Positions 1 to 5,533 of a DNA stretch of 7,689 nucleotides are shown piece by piece. The translations under genes and the position numbers were made by a program. Positions within the stretch are counted from its first letter, which is position 1. Every line of letters starts with the position of its first letter. The stretch comes from an uncultured Collinsella sp. (GTDB taxonomy: Bacteria; Actinomycetota; Coriobacteriia; Coriobacteriales; Coriobacteriaceae). The stretch covers positions 1 through 7,689 of the forward strand of contig URFU01000101.1 in assembly GCA_900547125.1 (NCBI GenBank), read 5' to 3'. The notes beneath the pieces were generated by a model. It was not told the DNA's origin. It did no database searches and saw nothing but the letters and a program-made list of their open reading frames with translations.

Positions 1-215
1 CACACGTCCATGCACGCGGTGCAGCCGCTCTTTTCGTTTTTGCAGGTCAGGCACGGAATGGTGTTGCCGCGCGGACGCTCCTTGTAGTCGGCAGGATTCC
101 ACTGCGGTGCCGACGGATCGAGTGCATCGGTCACACCGCCAAGCGGGTTTTTAAGAAAGTCGAAACCCTTGCTGATCTCGATAATATCATCAAACAGATC
201 GTGTTCCTGCGCCAT
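1..215 (-). CDS. Ferredoxin-like 4Fe-4S protein, N-terminal part (runs off the left edge)
   Basis: Only the first 71 codons are inside the window. The start is the ATG at 215, preceded on the minus strand by a good ribosome binding site (AGGGAGGGG, six bases upstream). The first 50 residues are acidic and polar, with no signal peptide or membrane segment. A cysteine cluster follows: C55-x2-C58, then C65-x2-C68. The codon cut by the window edge begins TG, which fits a cysteine at position 72 and would complete a CxxCxxxC half-motif typical of 4Fe-4S ferredoxin folds. From this I infer an iron-sulphur electron carrier or the N-terminal part of a larger iron-sulphur protein, probably cytoplasmic. 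The rest of the protein and its partner genes are not visible. It lies 151 bases beyond the divergent GldA stop, in the same orientation, and could have its own promoter. A zinc-binding role for the cysteines is the main alternative. Confidence 0.6.
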   Translation of the reverse strand, partial: MAQEHDLFDDIIEISKGFDFLKNPLGGVTDALDPSAPQWNPADYKERPRGNTIPCLTCKNEKSGCTACMDV

Positions 216-306
216 GCGCGGCCCCTCCCTGAGCAGTGCAAACAAGCAAGAGATAATGATACGCTATCGGCCCACGCCTCGGGCAAATTACACGCGGAGC
301 ATCTTT

Positions 307-335
307 GCGGCAAATAGCCCATGGCCTATCGCCGC
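307..335. terminator. Stem-loop between the GldA paralogue and the ferredoxin-like gene, possible weak terminator
   Basis: An outer stem GCGGC/GCCGC (307-311 with 331-335) encloses an inner ATA/TAT plus GCC/GGC stem with small bulges. It lies 32 bases past the stop of the minus-strand GldA paralogue. No T-tract follows on either strand, so it is at best an imperfect terminator or an RNA 3'-end stabiliser. The rest of 216-366 shows no gene and no convincing promoter. Confidence 0.35.
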
Positions 336-366
336 CCCGATTGCACAAGGTCAATCAAGCGCCAAG

Positions 367-1434
367 CTACGCCTCGCACATGAGCTGCACGAGCTTTTGT
401 CTGGTCACCTTGGCCTGTTCGTTAGCCATATTGCGTTCGTTTCTAAAGGCCGCATCTGCAACGCTCATCAGGTCGGCATCGGAAATCTCGCCAAGGCCCA
501 GCTCCTCGAGCGTCGTCGGCAGACCAACGCGCTGGCAAAACTCGAGCACCTGATCAAGCTCGGGCGCACGCTCCAGGCGCAGCTGCACCACCAGGCCAAA
601 TGCCACGGCCTCGCCATGCATGGCCTTGCACTCGGGCAGGATCGTCAGACCGTTGGCGATGGCATGCGCCAACGCCAAGCCACCGCTCTCAAAGCCGACG
701 CCCGAGAGCAGAATATTGCACTCGATCAGATGCTCAACCGCCGGCGATATACGTCCCTTTTTGAGATCGCGCTTGGCAGCGACGCCGCACTCCATGAGTG
801 TGTCATAGCAGGCACGAGCCGCAACCAAGGCCAAGTGCCCCGGCGCGCCACCGTGTTCGTTGGTACCGTGCGCCGCGGCACACGAACGCGCCTCGAAATA
901 CGTTGCCAGCGCATCGCCCATACCGGCGACCGTCATACGCAGTGGGGCAGCCGCGACCACGTTGGTATCGACCACGACCAGGTCTGGATTCTTCTCGAGC
1001 ATCAGGTAGCGGTCGAACGACCCATCCTCGTGATACAGCACCGAAATCGCGCTGCACGGACCATCCATTGAGGCCGCCGTGGGGCATACGCACAACGGCA
1101 GCTCGGCATAAAACGCAACGGCCTTTGCGATATCGAGCATCTTGCCACCGCCAATACCCACCACCATGTCGCAATACTCAGCCTGGGCTTCCTTAGCCAT
1201 TTCGGCAACGGCCTCTTCCGTACACGGACCGTCATAAATCTTAAAGAACGGCTCACTTAGATCTTCATCCAGAAATCCATCGACGATCTGCCTGCACAGT
1301 CGATCCTCGGTACCCTGGTCAAACAAGACATAGGCAGCGCAGCCCAACCATGACAGATACCTGCCCTGACGCGAAAGTTCGCCCGGCCCCTGAACATACC
1401 GACCGGGACCGCCATAAACCATGGGAAGCGCCAT
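367..1434 (-). CDS. Glycerol dehydrogenase family protein, divergent GldA paralogue (355 aa)
   Basis: This is an iron-containing alcohol dehydrogenase superfamily member of the glycerol dehydrogenase branch, predicted to be a cytoplasmic NAD-dependent enzyme acting on glycerol or a related diol or hydroxyketone. The N-terminal nucleotide-binding half carries GIGGGK at 93-98 followed by D101. The C-terminal helical half carries the expected metal ligands: D174 in GMGD, H257 in AHAIANG and H273 in MHGE. The conserved active-site Asp is D124. It is collinear with the neighbouring 366-residue GldA but differs in two ways. The metal loop reads AMHGEAVAFG, one residue shorter and lacking the usual Tyr and Lys of MYHGEKVAFG. 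The C terminus also ends about ten residues early. The ATG at 1434 aligns with the neighbour's N terminus; the ribosome binding site (GGGCGG region) is weak. It sits 66 bases after a strong terminator, so it probably has its own promoter. Substrate is uncertain. Confidence 0.85.
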   Translation of the reverse strand: MALPMVYGGPGRYVQGPGELSRQGRYLSWLGCAAYVLFDQGTEDRLCRQIVDGFLDEDLSEPFFKIYDGPCTEEAVAEMAKEAQAEYCDMVVGIGGGKMLDIAKAVAFYAELPLCVCPTAASMDGPCSAISVLYHEDGSFDRYLMLEKNPDLVVVDTNVVAAAPLRMTVAGMGDALATYFEARSCAAAHGTNEHGGAPGHLALVAARACYDTLMECGVAAKRDLKKGRISPAVEHLIECNILLSGVGFESGGLALAHAIANGLTILPECKAMHGEAVAFGLVVQLRLERAPELDQVLEFCQRVGLPTTLEELGLGEISDADLMSVADAAFRNERNMANEQAKVTRQKLVQLMCEA

Positions 1435-1464
1435 ACGAAAATCCGCCCTTTCATCAATAACAAT

Positions 1465-1495
1465 TGGTGCAAAGCAACCCGACCCCTTTGCACCA
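1465..1495. promoter_or_regulatory. Perfect 10-bp inverted repeat upstream of the GldA paralogue
   Basis: TGGTGCAAAG (1465-1474) and its exact reverse complement CTTTGCACCA (1486-1495) flank an 11-base spacer. The element lies between the terminator of the canonical GldA gene and the start of the divergent paralogue, 31 bases upstream of that start. As DNA it could be an operator for a dimeric regulator; as minus-strand RNA it would form a leader hairpin. No T-tract follows, so a terminator is unlikely. I could not find clear -35/-10 boxes around it. Confidence 0.5.
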
Positions 1496-1499
1496 TAGC

Positions 1500-1535
1500 A
1501 AAAAGGGGCAAAGCCATCTGCTGGCTTTGCCCCTT
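1500..1535 (-). terminator. Rho-independent terminator after gldA
   Basis: A perfect 14-bp stem, AAGGGGCAAAGCCA (1503-1516) with its complement (1522-1535), and a five-base loop. Read on the minus strand it is followed by TTTTT (part of it in the stem base). It begins 12 bases past the gldA stop at 1548, so it ends the gldA transcript. Confidence 0.92.
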
Positions 1536-1547
1536 CCTTAGCTTGAT

Positions 1548-2648
1548 TTACTCATCCATGAGATAGTAGTGGCCCAGCGCGTCGGCACCCAGGATGGCGT
1601 TTGCGACCATCTCGGGCGTCACCTCAAACGGCATGTTGCACATGGTGTCATCGGGCGCGCAGGCGGCCTCGGCAACAATCATGGCCTGCTCGCGCGTAAG
1701 CTCGGCAACACCAAGTTCCTTCATCGTGACCGGCAGGCCCAGCTCAATGCAGAAGCCCAAGACTTCCTCGAGCTTCTCGGTCGGGGCATCCTCGAGTACC
1801 AGCTGGACGATGGTGCCAAAGGCGACCTTCTCGCCGTGATACATGCCGTGGCACTCGGGCAGCATCGTCAAACCGTTGTGGATGGCATGAGCAGCAGCAA
1901 GGCCCGAGCTCTCAAAGCCAATGCCCGAAAGCAGCGTGTTGGCCTCAATGATGTGCTCGACGGCAGGCGTGAGCGCACCCTTCTCCAGCGCAACCTTGGC
2001 CTTAACGCCATCGGCCATGAGCGTCTCATAGCAGAGCTTGGCGAGCGCCAGACCAGCCATACCGCCCTTGCCGCCAGCGCAGGTGCCGCCGTCGGCATCA
2101 TGCGTCGCCTGTGCCTCAAAGTAGGTTGCGAGCGCATCGCCCATACCGGAAACCGTCAGGCGCACCGGGCTCGCCGCGATAACCGTCGTATCCATCAGGA
2201 CAATGTTGGGGTTTGCCTTAAGGAACAGGTACTTATCGAACTGGCCGTCATCGGTGTAGAGCACCGAAAGTGCCGAGCACGGTGCATCGGTCGAAGCGAT
2301 GGTGGGGCAAATGATAACCGGGGACTCCAGGTAGTAGGCAACGGCCTTGGCGGTATCGAGGATCTTGCCGCCACCGACGCCGACGATGATGTCGCAACCG
2401 TTGTCGCGAGCGAGCGCAACCAGACGATCGACCTCGCCCTTGGAGCACTCGCCGTTAAAGTCCTCAAACAGCAGCTCGGCCTTGGTCTCGGCAAAACCGC
2501 CCTCGATCTTGGCACCGACGCGCTTCTTGCCCGAAGGCGTCACGATGACGAGGGCCTTAGCGCCGAGCGGCTCGACATAGGAACCGAGCTTGGCGAGCTC
2601 GTCCGGACCCTGGATGTACTTGCTGGGGCTATTGAAAATTGCAGCCAT
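1548..2648 (-). CDS. gldA: Glycerol dehydrogenase GldA (366 aa)
   Basis: NAD-dependent glycerol dehydrogenase, oxidising glycerol to dihydroxyacetone in the cytoplasm; family members also act on other vicinal diols and hydroxyketones. The length is standard for the family. The N-terminal Rossmann-like half has GVGGGK at 90-95 and D98. The active-site Asp is D121 in STDAP. The metal ligands are D171 in GMGDAL, H254 in AHAIHNG and H271 in MYHGEKVAFG, matching the Asp/His/His triad of characterised bacterial glycerol dehydrogenases. The ATG at 2648 gives the usual short N terminus before YIQGP; the region upstream has only a weak Shine-Dalgarno match. The gene begins just 31 bases after the hairpin of the preceding gene's terminator and is followed by its own terminator. 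No dihydroxyacetone kinase gene is adjacent, so the fate of the product is not shown here. The family call is firm; the physiological substrate is inferred. Confidence 0.9.
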   Translation of the reverse strand: MAAIFNSPSKYIQGPDELAKLGSYVEPLGAKALVIVTPSGKKRVGAKIEGGFAETKAELLFEDFNGECSKGEVDRLVALARDNGCDIIVGVGGGKILDTAKAVAYYLESPVIICPTIASTDAPCSALSVLYTDDGQFDKYLFLKANPNIVLMDTTVIAASPVRLTVSGMGDALATYFEAQATHDADGGTCAGGKGGMAGLALAKLCYETLMADGVKAKVALEKGALTPAVEHIIEANTLLSGIGFESSGLAAAHAIHNGLTMLPECHGMYHGEKVAFGTIVQLVLEDAPTEKLEEVLGFCIELGLPVTMKELGVAELTREQAMIVAEAACAPDDTMCNMPFEVTPEMVANAILGADALGHYYLMDE

Positions 2649-2670
2649 AACTATCCCATTCTCTAATAAT

Positions 2671-2711
2671 AAAAAAGAAAGGGGCTCCGTACGGATACGT
2701 GCGGAGCCCCT
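2671..2711 (-). terminator. Rho-independent terminator after the alcohol dehydrogenase gene
   Basis: AGGGGCTCCG (2680-2689) pairs with CGGAGCCCCT (2702-2711). The stem can extend inward by four more pairs, one of them G-U, to a GATA tetraloop. On the minus strand it is followed by TTTCTTTTTT. It lies 21 bases beyond the stop at 2733. The T-tract ends only about 22 bases before the gldA start codon. Confidence 0.92.
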
Positions 2712-2732
2712 CGTTACGATAACAAGAGTCGA

Positions 2733-3956
2733 TTAGAAATCGATGTCGGTGTCGTAGTAGCAGGCCTTGAGGATCTTCTCGAAGTCGGCAGCCTTGGTCT
2801 CACGCGGGTTCTCGGGCGTGCAGGCGTCCTGCTCGGCGTTCGCGGCGATCTCGGGGAGCTTCGCGAGGAACTCCTCCTCGGAGACCATCTGCGGGTTCTC
2901 GGCGTCGACCTTCACGCCACCATTCGCGTAATCCTTGATGGACTGCGGAATGTTGAGCTGGTCGTTGAGGTCGCGAATCTTCTGGACGAGCGCGGCGATG
3001 AGCTCCTCGTTGGTCTCGCCGGGAAGGTGCAGGATCTCCTTGGCCACGTAAGCGTAACGCTCGGCAGCACGGGGATCCTTGGAGTTCCACTGGATAACCT
3101 TGCCCAGGTACATAGCGTTTGCGGCACCATGGATGATGTGACCGTTCTCGAAGGCAGCACCGGTCTTGTGAGCCATGGAGTGAACGATGCCGAGCAGGCC
3201 CGAGGAGAAGGCGATACCGGCGATGCACTGAGCCTCGTGCATGTGCTGACGGGCCTCATGGTCGCCAGCATAGGACTTGGGCAGCCACTCGACGATCTCG
3301 CGGATGCCGTGCAGAGCGTTGGCGTCGGTGAACATAGAGGCGCAGGTGGAAACGTAGGCCTCCATGCAGTGGGTCAGAGCGTCCATGCCGGTGTGAGCGC
3401 ACAGCTTGGCGGGCATGGTGTAGGTGAGCTCGGGGTCGACGATGGCGACATCAGGGGTGATGTTGAAGTCGGCCAGCGGGTACTTGATGCCCTTGGCGTA
3501 GTCGGTGATGACGGAGAAGGCAGTGACCTCGGTAGCGGTACCGGAGGTAGAGGAGATGGCGCAGAAGTGAGCCTTCTGGCGCAGCTCGGGGAAGCTGAAC
3601 GGCTGGATGATGTTATCGAAGGACTCCTCGGGATACTCGTAGAAGACCCACATGGCCTTAGCGGCATCGATGGGCGAGCCGCCGCCGATGGCGATAATCC
3701 AGTCGGGCTCGAACTCGCGCATGGCCTCGGCGCCCTTCATGACCGTCTCGATGGACGGATCGGACTCGACGCCCTCGAACAGCTTGACCTCGAAGCCGCC
3801 CTCTTTGAGGTCGGCCTCAACGTCCTGCAGGAACCCGCCGCGGCGCATAGAGCTGCCGCCAGAAACGATGATGGCCTTCTTGCCCTTGAGGTTCTTCACC
3901 TCGTGGCGAGCGCCCTCACCAAAGTACAGATCGCGAGGATTGGTAAAACGTCCCAT
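2733..3956 (-). CDS. Iron-containing alcohol dehydrogenase, AdhE C-terminal type (407 aa)
   Basis: A stand-alone group III (iron-activated) alcohol dehydrogenase, resembling the alcohol dehydrogenase half of AdhE and clostridial butanol/ethanol dehydrogenases. It probably reduces acetaldehyde or another short aldehyde with NAD(P)H during fermentation. The N terminus (RFTNPRDLYFGEGA) is typical. The nucleotide-binding loop is GGGSP at 91-95, and SSTSGTATEVTAFSVITDY spans 135-153. The metal ligands are D192 and H196 in TGMDALTH, H263 in HSMAHKTGA and H276 in IIHGAAN. The segment between the last two histidines (ENGHIIHG) differs from the FHIPHG form of AdhE. I chose the ATG at 3956 because AGGAGG lies directly upstream and the family N terminus starts there; an in-frame ATG at 4007 would add 17 basic, unconserved residues. 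There is no aldehyde dehydrogenase domain. A terminator follows. Substrate and cofactor preference cannot be read from the sequence. Confidence 0.9.
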   Translation of the reverse strand: MGRFTNPRDLYFGEGARHEVKNLKGKKAIIVSGGSSMRRGGFLQDVEADLKEGGFEVKLFEGVESDPSIETVMKGAEAMREFEPDWIIAIGGGSPIDAAKAMWVFYEYPEESFDNIIQPFSFPELRQKAHFCAISSTSGTATEVTAFSVITDYAKGIKYPLADFNITPDVAIVDPELTYTMPAKLCAHTGMDALTHCMEAYVSTCASMFTDANALHGIREIVEWLPKSYAGDHEARQHMHEAQCIAGIAFSSGLLGIVHSMAHKTGAAFENGHIIHGAANAMYLGKVIQWNSKDPRAAERYAYVAKEILHLPGETNEELIAALVQKIRDLNDQLNIPQSIKDYANGGVKVDAENPQMVSEEEFLAKLPEIAANAEQDACTPENPRETKAADFEKILKACYYDTDIDF

Positions 3957-3996
3957 ACTGTGCCTCCTAAACAAGCCCCTCTTAGACTTGCGTATA

Positions 3997-4023
3997 TAAC
4001 GGAGCACCCAATTGGCTCCGTTA
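3997..4023. promoter_or_regulatory. Perfect 9-bp inverted repeat upstream of the alcohol dehydrogenase
   Basis: TAACGGAGC (3997-4005) and its complement GCTCCGTTA (4015-4023) flank nine bases that include part of a CCAATTGG palindrome. On the minus strand the repeat runs directly into TATATA, a possible -10 box about 35 bases before the start codon. The arm would then overlap the promoter, which suits an operator. No matching -35 box is evident, so this is tentative. A leader RNA hairpin is the alternative. Confidence 0.45.
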
Positions 4024-4142
4024 GGACCGGTTTGCGCGTTGCCGGCGACGACAATGCGCGATGTCCAAACGTCTCAACGCTCAGACAAACATTATTTTAC
4101 CGTTCTGGTTGGTCAGTTATTCACCTAAAGCCGACAATGATG

Positions 4143-4150
4143 AAACGTTT
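4143..4150. promoter_or_regulatory. AAACGTTT palindrome, possible LacI-family operator core (site 1)
   Basis: The context is TGAAACGTTTTTTC, which resembles the central CG-dyad of LacI/CcpA-type operators. It lies upstream of the minus-strand alcohol dehydrogenase. An 8-mer palindrome alone is weak evidence; the second copy 57 bases away makes it more notable. Confidence 0.3.
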
Positions 4151-4199
4151 TTTCTATCCCTAAAGACCCTTGTGGGGCATTCATACTCCCAAGCTGGGC

Positions 4200-4207
4200 A
4201 AACGTTT
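4200..4207. promoter_or_regulatory. AAACGTTT palindrome, possible LacI-family operator core (site 2)
   Basis: The context is GGCAAACGTTTTATC. It has the same core as the copy at 4143, with centres 57 bases apart. Two sites at this spacing could be bridged by one regulator. No regulator gene is visible in the window. Confidence 0.3.
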
Positions 4208-4413
4208 TATCAGGGTTGACCACATATCCCGGACAGGGCCGTGCCCCTCCAAAATGTGCCCCGTTCGCCGCCAAAAATCGACCGTTTACGGCACTGTGAT
4301 ACCACTCGGTCGTCCAAGGTGCCGACATTTGTGCGACATCCGTCTTCGTGGTGCAAAGGTGCATGTCCAAGTGCGGCACCCCCCGTGTGCCACATGCGGG
4401 TAAACTAGAACTT

Positions 4414-4419
4414 TATATA
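4414..4419 (+). promoter_or_regulatory. Possible -10 box for the TPR-murT unit
   Basis: TATATA in an AT-rich patch (ACTTTATATAGAGA) 37 bases before the first start codon. No recognisable -35 box lies 16-18 bases upstream. This is suggested only by position and composition. Confidence 0.25.
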
Positions 4420-4456
4420 GAGACATTTGAACCCTAACCGCAGCAAAGGAGGCCCC

Positions 4457-5533
4457 ATGGCATTCGATCCCATTCAAGAGGATTGCCATCGCCTCGTTCT
4501 TGAGGCCTTGCGCCGCGACAATATCCCGCTCACCGACGGTGCCGCCGTAGAGCGTCTGATGGAACAATTCACCCGCAACCCCGCGCCGCTCATCGTGCAC
4601 GACCGCGACCGCGCCGGGCACCTCATTGCCAAGGTGGTCGAGGCTGTCGACTACCGCATTCCCTTTATCCCTGACGATACCCAGGCAGAGCAAGAAGAGG
4701 CCGCTGCCGAGAATATGCTTCGCGAGGCAGCCGCGCTCGACCCCACCAACTGGGATGCCCAGCGCATGCTGACTGCCCTCACCGCCAACTCCAACGAGGA
4801 GTACGTACAGTACTTGGTATCCAAGCGCGATGAAGTCGAGCACGACCTGGCACTCAAGATCGCCTCGGCGCAGGACCCCTACGAGCGTGAGGCCGCAGGC
4901 GACCTTATGCGCCGCCCCTACCTGCGCTGGCTTGCCGCCCTTGCGTCGCGCGCCCTCATTAGCGGCCGCTATCGCATGTCGCTCGAAGCCGCAAACCGCA
5001 GCCTCGACTTTGCCCCCAACGATCCGGCCGGCGTCCGTCACACCGCGATGCTCGCCATGGCGAAGCTCGAATACCCCGCCGAGGAGCTCAAGCGCTTTCG
5101 CTCTGCCCACTCCGTCCCCTATCTCGCCAACACGCCGCTACGCCGTCGTCCCAAGGACGCGGAGCGCGACTTGGACCCATGGACGCTCATCGCGCTGATG
5201 AGCGCTGCCTGGCGCGAGCTGGACTACGAGGGCGCCGAGCACTACTTGCGCATCCTTGCACGCTCGTGCCCACACGCAGCCGAGGCACTCTACTTCCAAA
5301 CCGAGTTTCCCGATGGCGTCTATGCCCGCGTCAACGTGAGTGTGGGCTCCACCGACGAGCTCGTCCTTGCGCTGTCCGAGGCGACGCCGGTACTGCAGGA
5401 GGGCCTGGGCGCCCCCGACAACGCCAGCTTCGCCGCCTGGGTCGCTACCAACGATATCGTGCGTTCCCAAATCGATGAGCGCATACTGCGAGCGGCCGAG
5501 CAGGGCTTGCCGTTTAAGGGAGGAGACCTCTAA
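4457..5533 (+). CDS. TPR-like helical protein of unknown function (358 aa), first of a paralogous pair
   Basis: I do not recognise a named gene. The protein looks cytoplasmic and almost entirely alpha-helical, without signal peptide or membrane segment. A clear TPR-type repeat covers about 157-190 (ALISGRYRMSLEAANRSL then AP-ND at 186-189), and a weaker one lies around 243-275 (WRELDYEGAEHYLRILARS). The stretch NDPAGVR at 188-194 recalls TPR proteins of the ST7-like type, but this is only a resemblance. An earlier helical block (about 80-130) includes LDPTNWDAQ. The ATG at 4457 was chosen because AAAGGAGG lies four bases upstream; a TTG in frame at 4427 has no such signal. The stop overlaps the next start (TAATG), which indicates translational coupling with the following paralogue. 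TPR folds usually bind proteins or peptides, so an adaptor or scaffold role is an inference. No catalytic motif is visible. Confidence 0.85.
   Translation: MAFDPIQEDCHRLVLEALRRDNIPLTDGAAVERLMEQFTRNPAPLIVHDRDRAGHLIAKVVEAVDYRIPFIPDDTQAEQEEAAAENMLREAAALDPTNWDAQRMLTALTANSNEEYVQYLVSKRDEVEHDLALKIASAQDPYEREAAGDLMRRPYLRWLAALASRALISGRYRMSLEAANRSLDFAPNDPAGVRHTAMLAMAKLEYPAEELKRFRSAHSVPYLANTPLRRRPKDAERDLDPWTLIALMSAAWRELDYEGAEHYLRILARSCPHAAEALYFQTEFPDGVYARVNVSVGSTDELVLALSEATPVLQEGLGAPDNASFAAWVATNDIVRSQIDERILRAAEQGLPFKGGDL

Larger units (their letters stand above)
4024..4412. other. Divergent intergenic region without a convincing gene
   Basis: About 390 bases between the two divergent transcription units. 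It contains AAACGTTT palindromes at 4143-4150 and 4200-4207, an imperfect GCGCGTTG/CAATGCGC inverted repeat (4034-4041 with 4052-4059), and an AT-rich patch near 4086-4100 that could host a minus-strand promoter. From about 4240 to 4400 there are repeated GTGC-containing words: GTGCCCC occurs twice, GTGCCGACAT/GTGCGACAT are in tandem at 4319-4339, and GGTGCCG/CGGCACC form a 7-bp inverted pair (4318-4324 with 4374-4380). Short frames of about 60-85 codons are open on both strands here, but none has a good ribosome binding site or a recognisable domain. Confidence 0.5.

Noticed and set aside
300..366. Apparent frameshifted remnant of the GldA C terminus after the stop at 367
   Set aside because: One downstream frame reads AIGAAIGHG, faintly like AILGADALGHYY, but that frame is closed by a stop immediately before it and the gap is too long for a single frameshift. 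Chance is more likely.
169..1071. A 300-codon open frame on the plus strand across the ferredoxin-like start and the GldA paralogue
   Set aside because: It is a shadow of two minus-strand genes; no ribosome binding site and no domain.
1569..2666. A 365-codon open frame on the plus strand antisense to gldA
   Set aside because: It mirrors the GldA codon bias, lacks a ribosome binding site and any recognisable domain, and gldA on the other strand has full family conservation.
3027..4163. A 378-codon open frame on the plus strand antisense to the alcohol dehydrogenase
   Set aside because: Its composition is low-complexity (Gly/Asp/Val/Leu rich), as expected from the reverse of a GC3-biased gene, and the opposite strand encodes a complete enzyme with all metal ligands.
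4125..4379. An 84-codon minus-strand small ORF in the intergenic region
   Set aside because: It has no Shine-Dalgarno sequence and no family resemblance, and competing frames are open on the other strand. It is described as repeat-like intergenic DNA instead.
4286..5110. A 274-codon minus-strand frame opposite the first TPR-like gene
   Set aside because: It is a shadow frame. The plus-strand gene has a strong ribosome binding site, TPR motifs and coupling to the next gene.
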